Source: Thermus caldilimi
GTDB lineage: Bacteria; Deinococcota; Deinococci; Deinococcales; Thermaceae
NCBI RefSeq assembly: GCF_004684245.1
Contig: NZ_CP038452.1
Span: 62,001-126,000 of the forward strand
DNA: 64,000 nt
Direction of reading: 5' to 3'
Within the stretch, counting starts at the first letter, position 1; every line of letters starts with the position of its first letter. Made by a program: the position numbers and the translations under genes. Below are positions 8,770 to 17,072 of this stretch, in pieces. A model generated the notes under the pieces. The model made no database searches and had not been told where the DNA came from. It was given only the letters and a program-made list of their open reading frames with translations.

Positions 8770-9078
8770 ATGGCCCTGTCCAAGAACACCCGCAAGGTGC
8801 TCAAGGTGCTGGCACGGCGCGGGGCACCCGAGGTGCTCTTCGCCTTAAGCCGGGGAACCTCCCGCTTCTCCGACCTGGAGTCCTTCCTGGGCCTTTCCCC
8901 CCGCACCTTGGCGGAGCGGCTTCGGGAGCTTAACCTCTTGGGCTTCGTGCAGCGGCAGGCTTACCCCGAGGTTCCCCCCCGGGTAGAATACCTCTTGACC
9001 CCGCGGGGCAAGCGGGTTTTGGATTTCCTGAGCGAATTGGATGAGATATTGGATACGGTGCAGGAGGGGAAGCGGTGA
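8770..9078 (+). CDS. HxlR-like winged-helix transcriptional regulator
   Basis: A 102-residue DNA-binding protein with the MarR/HxlR winged-helix layout: a helical start (LKVLARRGAPEVLFALSRG), recognition region FSDLESFLGLSPRTLAERLRELN and a wing ending VEYLLTPRGKRV. HxlR proteins bind as dimers and often sense redox or aldehyde stress through a Cys. No Cys is present here, so another signal is likely. It starts at a leaderless ATG and overlaps minD by 4 nt (GTGA). Expression of the min/rodA genes is thus tied to this regulator's promoter. An ArsR-type assignment is the alternative. Confidence 0.8.
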   Translation: MALSKNTRKVLKVLARRGAPEVLFALSRGTSRFSDLESFLGLSPRTLAERLRELNLLGFVQRQAYPEVPPRVEYLLTPRGKRVLDFLSELDEILDTVQEGKR

Positions 9079-9878
9079 AAGCGAAAGCCATCGTGGTGAC
9101 GTCGGGTAAGGGCGGGGTGGGGAAGACCACCACCACCGCCAACCTGGGGGCGGCCTTGGCCAAACTAGGGGAGAAGGTGGTGGTGGTGGACGTGGACGTG
9201 GGCCTCAGGAACCTGGATGTGGTCATGGGCCTCGAGGGGCGGGTGGTCTTTGACTTGATCGACGTGCTGGAGGGGCGGGCCAAGGTGCGCCAGGCCTTGA
9301 TCCGGGATAAGCGCATAGAAAACCTCTTCCTCCTCCCTGCCTCCCAGACCAAGGACAAGGAGGCCCTGGACCCCGCAAAGTTCCGGGAGTTGGTCCACCA
9401 GCTTTTGACGGAGGAGGGGTTTGACCGGGTGCTCATCGACTCCCCTGCCGGCATCGAGAAGGGTTTCCAGACCGCTGCCACCCCGGCGGAAGGGGCCTTG
9501 GTGGTGGTGAACCCGGAGGTTTCCAGTGTGCGCGACGCCGACCGCATCATCGGCCTCCTCGAGGCACGGGAGATCCGGGAGAACTACCTGGTCATCAACC
9601 GCCTAAGGCCCAGGATGGTGGCCCGGGGGGATATGCTCTCCGTAGAGGACGTGGTGGAGATCCTGGGGCTTAAGCCCATCGGCATCATCCCGGAGGACGA
9701 GCAGGTGCTCATTTCCACCAACCAGGGCGAGCCTCTGGTGCTGAAGGGGACCAGCCCCGCCGCCATCGCCTACATGGACACCGCCCGCCGCCTTAAGGGC
9801 GAGGAGGTGCCCTTCCGCAACCTGGAGGAGGCCCAGGGGCTGTTTTCGGTGATCCGCAGGCTCTTCGGAGGTCGCTGA
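9075..9878 (+). CDS. minD: Septum site-determining ATPase MinD
   Basis: The 267-residue ParA/MinD ATPase uses ATP-dependent membrane binding to position the division site. The deviant Walker A motif GKGGVGKTT has signature Lys12 and Lys17. VDVDVGLRNLD and LIDSPAGIE (Walker B region) follow. The C-terminus ends with an amphipathic helix (LFSVIRRLF) like the MinD membrane-targeting sequence. The GTG start at 9075 overlaps the upstream stop. minE and rodA follow in the same operon. No minC is present here, so any MinC partner is encoded elsewhere. Confidence 0.95.
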   Translation: MKAKAIVVTSGKGGVGKTTTTANLGAALAKLGEKVVVVDVDVGLRNLDVVMGLEGRVVFDLIDVLEGRAKVRQALIRDKRIENLFLLPASQTKDKEALDPAKFRELVHQLLTEEGFDRVLIDSPAGIEKGFQTAATPAEGALVVVNPEVSSVRDADRIIGLLEAREIRENYLVINRLRPRMVARGDMLSVEDVVEILGLKPIGIIPEDEQVLISTNQGEPLVLKGTSPAAIAYMDTARRLKGEEVPFRNLEEAQGLFSVIRRLFGGR

Positions 9879-10096
9879 TGTGGTGGCGCAAACGGAGCAA
9901 GGAGAAGGCCAAGGAGAGGCTCAAGCTGGTCTTGGCCTACGACCGGGCCAAGCTTTCCCCGGGCCTGGTGGAGAGCCTGAAGCGGGACCTTCTGGAGGTG
10001 TTGCGCCGCTACTTCCCCGCCCAGGAGGAGGTCAATGTGGCCCTGGAGGAGCGGGGGGAGAAGATGGTGTTGATTGCCGATATCCCCTTGCGGTAG
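9878..10096 (+). CDS. minE: Cell division topological specificity factor MinE
   Basis: This 72-residue protein starts at the last base of the minD stop codon. It has the MinE layout: a basic N-terminal membrane-contacting helix, the conserved core KLVLAYDRAKLSPGLVESL that stimulates MinD ATPase, and a beta-rich dimerisation region (VNVALEERGEKMVLIADIPL). Its presence implies Min oscillation or gradient behaviour rather than the MinJ type of system, although a DivIVA is encoded at 48429. Length and order (minD-minE) are typical. Confidence 0.93.
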   Translation: MWWRKRSKEKAKERLKLVLAYDRAKLSPGLVESLKRDLLEVLRRYFPAQEEVNVALEERGEKMVLIADIPLR

Positions 10097-10102
10097 CCGC
10101 AC

Positions 10103-11182
10103 ATGGTTCTAAGGCGTCCGAACCTTCTGGCCTACGACTGGGGTTTAATCCTCCTGACCCTGGCCATAACCGTTCTGGGTTTGTTTAACCTCCGAAGCGC
10201 CGCCCCGGACCCGGGCCTCCTGAACCGCCAGCTTGTGGCCTTTCTCCTGGGCCTCCTCCTGGCGGTGGGGGTTCAGTTCTTTTCCCGCCGCACCGTCTTC
10301 GCCTTGGCCTACCCCCTTTACGCCCTTTCCCTTCTCCTTTTGGTGACCGTCTTGGCCGTCGGCCGGGAGATCAACGGGGCCAAGGCCTGGTTTGTGCTGG
10401 GCCCCGTGCAGTTCCAGCCCCTGGAGCTGGCCAAGCTGGGCTTGATCCTGGCCTTGTCCCGGCTCCTCGAGGGCCGGGAGGTGCGGCGGGTGTGGGATTA
10501 TGTTCTGCCCGGGCTCCTGACGGCCCCCGTGATCCTCCTCCTCCTCCTCCAGCCGGATTTGGGGGGGAGCCTGGTGGTGCTCTTCGGCGTCTTTGCCATC
10601 TTGTTCGTGCGGGGCCTGCCCTGGAAGCACATCTTGGTGGGCCTTCTCGCCCTGGTCATCCTGGTACCCACCGTGGTCTGGCCCAACCTCAAGCCCTACC
10701 AGCGGGAGCGGGTCCTCATCGTTTTGGATCCCTACCGGGATCCCCTGGGCCAGGGCTTCCAGGTGATCCAGTCCACCATCGCCATCGGCTCGGGAGGACT
10801 CTTCGGCAAGGGGTATGGCCAGGGTACCCAGACCCAGCTGGGCTTCGTTCCCTTCCGCCACACGGACTTCGTCTTCGCCGTCTTTGCCGAGGAGTGGGGG
10901 TTTGTGGGCTCCGTGGCCCTCCTGGGGCTTTACGCCCTCCTTCTGGTGCGCCTTCTTAGCATGGCCCTGGAGTGTCCCCGCCTCTCCGACCGCCTCTTCC
11001 TGGCCGGGGTAGGGGGGATGCTGGGCTTCCAGGTGCTGGTGAACCTGGGGGTGGCGTTGGGGGTGATGCCGGTGACCGGGTTGACCCTTCCCCTTTTTTC
11101 CTACGGGGGTTCCAGCCTTGTGGCCACCCTGCTCTCCTTGGGTCTGGTCCTTTTGGTGCACCGGGACCGGGCGGCTCCCTAA
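10103..11182 (+). CDS. rodA: SEDS peptidoglycan glycosyltransferase RodA
   Basis: A polytopic membrane protein of 359 residues with about ten transmembrane segments and SEDS-family signatures: AKAWFVLGPVQFQPLELAKL, LQPDLGGSLV, a large loop with TIAIGSGGLFGKGYGQGTQTQ and the C-terminal MPVTGLTLPLFSYGGSS. SEDS proteins polymerise lipid II with a class B PBP. Coupling to minDE and the short length favour RodA (elongation) over FtsW. It starts 6 nt after minE. No mreBCD or PBP2 gene is in the window. Confidence 0.9.
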   Translation: MVLRRPNLLAYDWGLILLTLAITVLGLFNLRSAAPDPGLLNRQLVAFLLGLLLAVGVQFFSRRTVFALAYPLYALSLLLLVTVLAVGREINGAKAWFVLGPVQFQPLELAKLGLILALSRLLEGREVRRVWDYVLPGLLTAPVILLLLLQPDLGGSLVVLFGVFAILFVRGLPWKHILVGLLALVILVPTVVWPNLKPYQRERVLIVLDPYRDPLGQGFQVIQSTIAIGSGGLFGKGYGQGTQTQLGFVPFRHTDFVFAVFAEEWGFVGSVALLGLYALLLVRLLSMALECPRLSDRLFLAGVGGMLGFQVLVNLGVALGVMPVTGLTLPLFSYGGSSLVATLLSLGLVLLVHRDRAAP

Positions 11183-11186
11183 AGGC

Positions 11187-11215
11187 TTGAGCCTGGGAGC
11201 CACTCCCCCTAAACT
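11187..11215 (+). promoter_or_regulatory. Promoter of the potABCD operon
   Basis: TTGAGC (11187-11192) and TAAACT (11210-11215) are separated by 17 bp. The -10 ends 7 nt before GTG at 11223, which makes that GTG the probable leaderless start of potA. Confidence 0.65.
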
Positions 11216-11222
11216 GGGCCCC

Positions 11223-12293
11223 GTGGCCGGGGAAGTGCTGGTTCGCCTCTTGGGGGTGCGGAAGGGTTTTGTCGGGGTGGTGGCCTTGGATGGCGTGGAC
11301 CTCGAGGTCAAGCGGGGAGAGTTCTTCAGCCTTTTGGGGCCCTCGGGCTGCGGCAAGACCACCCTCCTCAGGCTTCTCGCCGGGTTTGACACCCCGGATG
11401 CGGGGCGGATCGAGATCGCCGGGAAGGACATGACCGGGGTTCCCCCCTACGCCCGCCCCGTGAACACCGTCTTTCAGAACTACGCCCTTTTTCCCCACAT
11501 GACCGTGGAGGGAAACGTGGCCTTTGGCCTCCGCATGAAGGGGCTTCCCGCAGGGGAGGTTCGCAAAAAGGTGGCCTGGGCCCTGGAGCTGGTGGATCTC
11601 CTGGGCCTGGAGAAACGCTACCCCCGGGAGCTTTCCGGGGGGCAGAAGCAGCGGGTGGCCTTGGCCCGGGCCCTGGTGCTGGAGCCCGAGGTGCTCCTTT
11701 TGGACGAGCCCCTTTCCGCCTTGGACCTGAAGCTCCGCCAGGAGCTTAGGGTGGAGCTCATGCAGCTTCAGCGGAGGCTTGGCACCACCTTCATCTTCGT
11801 TACCCACGACCAGGAGGAGGCCTTGGTCATGTCCGACCGGATTGCGGTGATGCGCTCGGGGAGGGTTGAGCAGGTGGGCCTTCCCGACGAGGTCTACGAG
11901 CGGCCCAAAAACCGCTTCGTGGCGGATTTCCTCGGCCGTTCCAACTTCCTCTCCGCAAGGCCCCACCCAAAAGGGGCGGAAACCCCCCTTGGGATTTTGC
12001 GCCTGAAGGAGCCCCTTTCGCAGGAAGCCCACCTGGTGATCCGGCCGGAGAAGATCCGCCTTTACCCGGTGGGCAACGGGGCTCCTGCCCGGGAAAACCT
12101 GGTGCGGGCCAGGGTGGAGGAGATCGTCTACACGGGAGCGGAGAACCAGTACTACCTGCGGGCGGGGGAGGTGCGGCTTCTGGCCTATACCCTGAACCAG
12201 GACCTGCAGGAGCCTGGGGCCGAGGAGTTCACCTACGGGGAGGAGGTGTTCTGCTACCTTCCCCCGGAGAACCTGGTGGTGATCCATGAATGA
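11223..12293 (+). CDS. potA: Spermidine/putrescine ABC transporter ATP-binding protein PotA
   Basis: The 356-residue ABC ATPase powers polyamine import. Walker A GPSGCGKTT, Q-loop QNYALFPHMTV, signature LSGGQKQRVALARAL, Walker B VLLLDEPLSALD and the switch His (VTHDQEEAL) are intact, followed by a TOBE-type domain from about residue 240. The GTG at 11223 is chosen because a well-spaced promoter places transcription start there. An upstream in-frame extension overlapping rodA lacks homology. It overlaps potB by 8 nt. The polyamine assignment comes from the full potABCD order; polyamines stabilise nucleic acids in thermophiles. Confidence 0.92.
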   Translation: MAGEVLVRLLGVRKGFVGVVALDGVDLEVKRGEFFSLLGPSGCGKTTLLRLLAGFDTPDAGRIEIAGKDMTGVPPYARPVNTVFQNYALFPHMTVEGNVAFGLRMKGLPAGEVRKKVAWALELVDLLGLEKRYPRELSGGQKQRVALARALVLEPEVLLLDEPLSALDLKLRQELRVELMQLQRRLGTTFIFVTHDQEEALVMSDRIAVMRSGRVEQVGLPDEVYERPKNRFVADFLGRSNFLSARPHPKGAETPLGILRLKEPLSQEAHLVIRPEKIRLYPVGNGAPARENLVRARVEEIVYTGAENQYYLRAGEVRLLAYTLNQDLQEPGAEEFTYGEEVFCYLPPENLVVIHE

Positions 12294-13146
12294 GGCGGCT
12301 ACTCCCTGGCAACGCGCCCTCCGGGTCCTGGTTACCGTGGGCCCTGGGGGCCTTTGGCTTTTGGTCTTCGTCCTTCTTCCCACCCTTTTGGTCCTTATGG
12401 CCTCCTTCCTCACCCGGGGGCCCTATGGGGAGCTTAGCGGGCCCTGGGGCTTCCACAACTACGCCAAGCTCCTCCACCCCGTCTACCTCGAGGCCTTCGC
12501 CCAAAGCCTTCTTGTGGGGGTCCTGGCCACCTTGATCTCTGCCTTGCTGGGTTATCCCCTGGCCTTCTACATCGCCCGCCATCCCCAGCGGGACCTCCTC
12601 CTTTTCCTTCTCCTCCTTCCCTTTCTCACCAACTTCCTGATCCGGGTCTACGCCTGGCTGGTGCTGTTGCAACGGGAAGGCCTGGTGAACGCCCTTCTTG
12701 GGACCTTCGTCCTGGGGCCCCTGGTCCTGTATCCCTCCTTCTTCGCCGTGCTCTTGGCCACGGTGTACACCTTTCTGCCCTTTTTCGTCCTGCCGGTGTA
12801 CGCCAGCGTGGAGCGCCTCGACTGGCAGCTCTTGGAGGCGGCCTACGACCTGGGGGCTAGGCCTGTTAAGGCTTTCTTGCATGCGGTCTTGCCCCAAACC
12901 TACCCCGGGCTTTTTGCGGGAAGCGTCTTGGTCTTCATCCCCGCCATGGGCACCTTCGTGGTGGCGGACCTCCTGGGGGCGGGGCGGGTAGTTCTGATCG
13001 GGAACCTCATCCAACAGCAGTTCGGCATCACCCGGGACTGGGCCTTTGGGGCTGCTCTAAGCGTGTTCTTGATGGGGTTTGTGCTCCTTTCCCTCTACCT
13101 CTACGCCCGCCTGCAGGGGGAAAGGGGCCTAAAGGACCTGGTATGA
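12286..13146 (+). CDS. potB: Spermidine/putrescine ABC permease PotB
   Basis: A 286-residue inner-membrane permease with six predicted transmembrane helices. The cytoplasmic coupling EAA loop (LLEAAYDLGARPVKAFLHAVLP) sits in the second half. It should pair with PotC to form the channel energised by PotA. It overlaps both potA and potC, so all four genes are translationally coupled. The segment FIPAMGTFVVADLLG after the EAA loop is typical of PotB/PotH permeases. Confidence 0.92.
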   Translation: MNEAATPWQRALRVLVTVGPGGLWLLVFVLLPTLLVLMASFLTRGPYGELSGPWGFHNYAKLLHPVYLEAFAQSLLVGVLATLISALLGYPLAFYIARHPQRDLLLFLLLLPFLTNFLIRVYAWLVLLQREGLVNALLGTFVLGPLVLYPSFFAVLLATVYTFLPFFVLPVYASVERLDWQLLEAAYDLGARPVKAFLHAVLPQTYPGLFAGSVLVFIPAMGTFVVADLLGAGRVVLIGNLIQQQFGITRDWAFGAALSVFLMGFVLLSLYLYARLQGERGLKDLV

Positions 13147-13922
13147 GAAGGCTCCTTACCCTCCACGCCCTCCTCGTCTACCTCTTCCTCTACCTACCCA
13201 TTCTGGTCATCGTGGCCCTCTCCTTCAACGAAAGCCGCCGGGGGGTGCGCTTTACCGGCTTCACCCTGGACTGGTACCGGGCCCTTTTCCAAGACCCCAG
13301 GGTGCTGGAGTACTTCCTGAATACCCTCCTGGTGGCCTTCTTCTCCACCCTGGTGGCCACGGTTTTGGGGACGCTTTTGGCCGTGGGCCTTGTCCGCTAC
13401 CGCTTTCCCGGCAAAGGCTTCCTCTCCTACCTCCTTTACATCCCCGTGGTGGTGCCCGATGTGGTCATGGGGGTGTCCCTTCTCCTCCTCTTCGCCCTGG
13501 CCCGGGAGGTTTTGGGGTTTCCCCGCCTTTCCCTCCTCACGGTGACCCTGGGACACATCACCTTCCAGGTGGCCTTCGTGACCCTGGTGGTGCGCTCCCG
13601 CCTGCTTCTCCTGGACCCGGCCCTGGAGGAGGCCGCCCGCGACCTGGGGGCCCGGGGCTGGCAGACCTTCTGGCACGTGACCCTGCCCCTGGCCTGGCCG
13701 GGGGTGGCGGCGGGGGCGCTCCTCGCCCTCACCCTCTCCCTGGATGACTTCGTGGTCACCTTCTTCACCGCCGGTCCCGGGGCCACCACCCTTCCCCTTT
13801 ACATCTATTCCAGTGTGAAGCTAGGGGTGAGCCCCAAGGTGCACGCCCTTTCCACCCTGATCATCGGCCTTAGCGCCCTCTTCCTGGCCTTGGGGTATGC
13901 TTTAACCCGGAGGAGGGTATGA
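13143..13922 (+). CDS. potC: Spermidine/putrescine ABC permease PotC
   Basis: This 259-residue permease is the second membrane subunit. It has six hydrophobic segments, the conserved start of the family (LYLPILVIVALSFNESR) and an EAA loop (LEEAARDLGARGWQTFWHVTLP). LTLSLDDFVVTFFTAGPG is a hallmark of PotC/PotI. The ATG overlaps the potB stop by 4 nt, and the end overlaps potD by 4 nt. Confidence 0.92.
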   Translation: MRRLLTLHALLVYLFLYLPILVIVALSFNESRRGVRFTGFTLDWYRALFQDPRVLEYFLNTLLVAFFSTLVATVLGTLLAVGLVRYRFPGKGFLSYLLYIPVVVPDVVMGVSLLLLFALAREVLGFPRLSLLTVTLGHITFQVAFVTLVVRSRLLLLDPALEEAARDLGARGWQTFWHVTLPLAWPGVAAGALLALTLSLDDFVVTFFTAGPGATTLPLYIYSSVKLGVSPKVHALSTLIIGLSALFLALGYALTRRRV

Positions 13923-14977
13923 AGCGTTGGGGCATTCTGCTTTTGGTTCTGGCCCTGGTGGTCGTGGGGTTCCTCCTTTTGCGGCCGAGGCCGGCTTCCC
14001 AGGCCGGCGGGACCCTCTACTTCCTCAACTGGGCGGACTACATTCCCGAGGAGCTCCTAAAGAAGTTTGAGGCGCAAACCGGGGCTAAAGTGGTCCTGGA
14101 CACCTTCGAGTCCCCCGAGGCCATGCTGGCCAAGCTGAAGGCGGGGGCGGACCGGGAGTTCTCCCTGGTGGTAGCCCCCGACTACTACGTGCTCCAGATG
14201 GCCCGGGAGGGGCTCCTTGCTTCCCTGGAGAAGGGAAGACTTAAGAACCTGGCCAACCTGGATCCCTTCTTCCTGAACCCCCCCTATGACCCTGGCCTCC
14301 AGTACTCCGTTCCCTACCTCTGGGGCACCACGGGCCTGGCCTACCGGGGGGATTTGGTGAAGGGTCCGGTGGATTCCTTCGCCGTCTTCTTTGACCCTGC
14401 CAGGCAGGTGGGGCCCTTCCTCCTTCTGGACGAGATGCGGGAGACCATCGGGGCGGCCTTGAAGTACCTGGGCTACTCGGTGAACACCACGGATCCTAAG
14501 GCCCTGGAGAAGGCCAAGGAACTTCTCCTCGAGGCCAAGGGCCGCTCCGTGGGCTTCGCCGGGGGTGTGGAGGCCTTGAACCGCATCCTGGCGGGGGATG
14601 CCGCCCTCACCCTGGCCTACTCCGGGGATGTGCTCCAGGCCAGACGGGAGGATGAGAGGCTTCACTATGTCATTCCCAAGGAAGGCGGCACCCTTTGGAC
14701 CGACGCCATGGTGGTCTTAAAAAGGGGTCCCGGCCAGGATCTCGCCTACCGCTTCATCGACTTTTTGCTGGAACCGGAAAACGCCGCCGCCTTAGCGGAG
14801 TACACCCGCTACGCCACCCCCGTGGCCAAGGCCCTTCCCCTTCTTCCCGAGGAGATGCGCCGGGATCCCACGGTTTTTCCCCCGGAAGAGGTGCGGGCCA
14901 AGCTTGAGTACCTCAAGGACCTGGGGCCGGACATCGCCCTTTACGACCGGGTCTGGACCGAGGTAAAGGCCCGCTAA
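13919..14977 (+). CDS. potD: Polyamine-binding protein PotD
   Basis: A 352-residue extracytoplasmic solute-binding protein with an N-terminal hydrophobic segment (residues 4-21) but no lipobox Cys. It is therefore either a cleaved secreted protein or anchored by that helix. LYFLNWADYIPEELLKKFE and LVVAPDYYVLQMAREGLL are typical of the PotD/PotF family, where acidic and aromatic residues clamp the amines. It delivers ligand to PotBC. The stop is followed by a short gap and the leaderless cytochrome gene, so potD is the last gene of its operon. Confidence 0.92.
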   Translation: MKRWGILLLVLALVVVGFLLLRPRPASQAGGTLYFLNWADYIPEELLKKFEAQTGAKVVLDTFESPEAMLAKLKAGADREFSLVVAPDYYVLQMAREGLLASLEKGRLKNLANLDPFFLNPPYDPGLQYSVPYLWGTTGLAYRGDLVKGPVDSFAVFFDPARQVGPFLLLDEMRETIGAALKYLGYSVNTTDPKALEKAKELLLEAKGRSVGFAGGVEALNRILAGDAALTLAYSGDVLQARREDERLHYVIPKEGGTLWTDAMVVLKRGPGQDLAYRFIDFLLEPENAAALAEYTRYATPVAKALPLLPEEMRRDPTVFPPEEVRAKLEYLKDLGPDIALYDRVWTEVKAR

Positions 14978-15012
14978 AGGCCCTACAGGTCAGGGCCCCC
15001 TATACTGGTTTC

Positions 15013-15405
15013 ATGAAGCGGCTCTTGCCCCTCCTCTTCCTTCTGGGCTTGGGGGCGGCCCTGGCCCAGGGGACGGAAGGGCTTTGGGCCAAGACCTGCG
15101 CCGTCTGCCATGGGGAGAAGGCCCAGGGGGTGCGCCCCTACCCCGGCCTTCAGGGGCTGGGCCCCTTTTTCGCCACCCCGGAGGGCCGGCGGTACCTGGT
15201 CCTGGTGGTCCTCTACGGCAAGAAGGGGGAGGCCGGGCTCATGCCCGGCTTCGCCCAGCTCAAGGACGACGAGCTTGCCGCTTTATTGAACCACCTAAAG
15301 GCCCTTCTCCAGGCCAAGGGAGACCCCTTCACCCCGGAGGAGATACGTAAGGGGCGAGGCTTGAACCTCACCCCCGATGCGGTCAAGCGGCCGGAGAAAC
15401 CCTAG
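15013..15405 (+). CDS. Small monohaem cytochrome c, exported
   Basis: A 130-residue protein with a cleavable signal peptide (residues 1-19, ending ALAQ), one haem-binding CAVCH (29-33) and a distal Met in GLMPGF, i.e. a class I cytochrome c. It should carry electrons outside the cytoplasmic membrane; the donor and acceptor are not indicated by neighbours. TATACT (15001-15006) is 6 nt upstream of the ATG, so the mRNA is probably leaderless and separate from potABCD. Its 3' end overlaps the convergent ilvD end by 4 nt. Confidence 0.88.
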   Translation: MKRLLPLLFLLGLGAALAQGTEGLWAKTCAVCHGEKAQGVRPYPGLQGLGPFFATPEGRRYLVLVVLYGKKGEAGLMPGFAQLKDDELAALLNHLKALLQAKGDPFTPEEIRKGRGLNLTPDAVKRPEKP

Positions 15406-17072
15406 GCCTCGGGGTCCTTCAGCACTGCTCCTTGGTCCGCCTGCTCCACCAAGGCGGCGTAGCGGGCAAAGAGGCCGTGGCGGAAGGCGGGGGGCCTGGG
15501 TTGCCAGCGCTCCTGCCGCCTCCTCAGCTCCTCTTCGGGTAGGAGCACCTCCAAAAGGCGCTTCGCCACATCAATCCGCACCCGGTCCCCGTCCTCCAGA
15601 AGGGCGATGGGCCCTCCCACGAAGGCCTCGGGGGCGATGTGGCCGATCATGAGGCCGCGGGTGCCGCCGGAGAAGCGGCCGTCGGTGAGGAGGGCCACCT
15701 CGGGGCCCAGGCCCTCCCCCACGAGGGCGCTGGTGACGGAAAGCATCTCGGGCATCCCGGGAGCGCCCTTGGGGCCCACGTAGCGGATCACCACCACGTC
15801 ACCGGGGCGGATCTCCTTGGCCAGCACCTTTTCCATGGCGGCTTCCTCGGAGTCGAAGACCCGGGCCGGGCCCTCGAAGTAGGTGCGCTCGGTGCCGGCC
15901 AGCTTCAAGACTGCCCCCCTCGGGGCCAGGTTCCCCTTGAGGACCACCAGGCCCCCTTGGGGCTTCAGGGCCTGTTCCACGGGGAAGACCACCTGCTGGC
16001 CTGGGCTTTCCCGGTAGGCCCGTTCCACCTCCTCGGCCAAGGTGTTGCCGGTGAGGGTCCTCTCCTCCCCGTAAAGAAGCCCTGCCTCCAGGAGCTTTTG
16101 GAAGACCAGGGCGGTGCCCCCGGCCTCGTAAAGCTCCCAGGCGGTGTAGGTACCCCAGGGGAGGAGGTCGGCGATCACCGGGGTTTTCCGGGAAACCTGG
16201 TCAAAGTCGTCCAGGCTCAGCTCCACCCCCACCTCCCGGGCGATGGCCAGGAGGTGGAGCACGGCGTTGGTGCTCCCCCCGGTGGCGGCCACGGCGGCGA
16301 TGGCGTTGAGGAAGCTTCTGCGGGTGAGGAAATCCTGGGGTTTCCAGTTTCGCTCTATGGCCCGGGCCAGGATGTGGCCCGCCTCCCGGGTGGCCTTGGG
16401 CTTTTCCGGGTGCACGGCGGGGATGGCGTTGTAGCCGATGGGGGAGAGGCCGAGGGCCTCGAGGGCCATGGCCATGGTGTTGGCGGTGTACTGGCCGCCG
16501 CAGGCCCCGGGGCCGGGGATGGCGTGCCGCTCGATCTCCAAAAGCTCCTCGTCCGTGATCTTCCCCGCGGCCCGCTGCCCCACCGCCTCGAACACGGAGA
16601 CGATGGTGAGCTTCCTGCCCCGCCACTCCCCGGGGGCGATGGTGCCGCCGTAGAGGACCACGCCGGGAACCCCACTGCGGATCACCCCCATGGCCCCGCC
16701 GGGGATGGTCTTGTCGCAGGCGGAGAGGACCACCATCCCGTCGTAGAGGTAGCCCTGGGCCACCAGTTCCACGCTGTCGGCGATCACCTCCCGGCTTATG
16801 AGGCTCGCCCGCATCCCGGGGGTGCCCATGCTGATGCCATCGGAGATGGCAGGGGCCCCGAACTCAAAGGGGAAGGCCCCGGCCTCCCTAAGCCCCGCCT
16901 TCACGTCCAGGGCCAGCTGGCGGAGGTGGTAGTTGCAGGGCATGCCGTCGGTGAAGGTGTTCACCACCCCCACGAAGGGCCTCTGGAAGTCCTCATCCCC
17001 CACGCCCACCGCCCGGAGCATGGAGCGGGCGGGGGCCTGTTGCAGTCCCTTTTTGATGCGGTCGGATCTCAT
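15402..17072 (-). CDS. ilvD: Dihydroxy-acid dehydratase
   Basis: The 556-residue cytoplasmic Fe-S enzyme dehydrates 2,3-dihydroxy-isovalerate or -methylvalerate to the 2-keto acids of valine/leucine and isoleucine. The three cluster cysteines lie in DGMPCNYH, SACDKTIPGG and PGACGGQYTANTM; DGRFSGGT near the C-terminus is also conserved. The ATG at 17072 overlaps the SDR stop by 4 nt (ATGA). It is the last gene of the minus-strand leu-to-ilvD run, so it is probably under the leucine attenuator upstream of leuC. Confidence 0.96.
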   Translation of the reverse strand: MRSDRIKKGLQQAPARSMLRAVGVGDEDFQRPFVGVVNTFTDGMPCNYHLRQLALDVKAGLREAGAFPFEFGAPAISDGISMGTPGMRASLISREVIADSVELVAQGYLYDGMVVLSACDKTIPGGAMGVIRSGVPGVVLYGGTIAPGEWRGRKLTIVSVFEAVGQRAAGKITDEELLEIERHAIPGPGACGGQYTANTMAMALEALGLSPIGYNAIPAVHPEKPKATREAGHILARAIERNWKPQDFLTRRSFLNAIAAVAATGGSTNAVLHLLAIAREVGVELSLDDFDQVSRKTPVIADLLPWGTYTAWELYEAGGTALVFQKLLEAGLLYGEERTLTGNTLAEEVERAYRESPGQQVVFPVEQALKPQGGLVVLKGNLAPRGAVLKLAGTERTYFEGPARVFDSEEAAMEKVLAKEIRPGDVVVIRYVGPKGAPGMPEMLSVTSALVGEGLGPEVALLTDGRFSGGTRGLMIGHIAPEAFVGGPIALLEDGDRVRIDVAKRLLEVLLPEEELRRRQERWQPRPPAFRHGLFARYAALVEQADQGAVLKDPEA

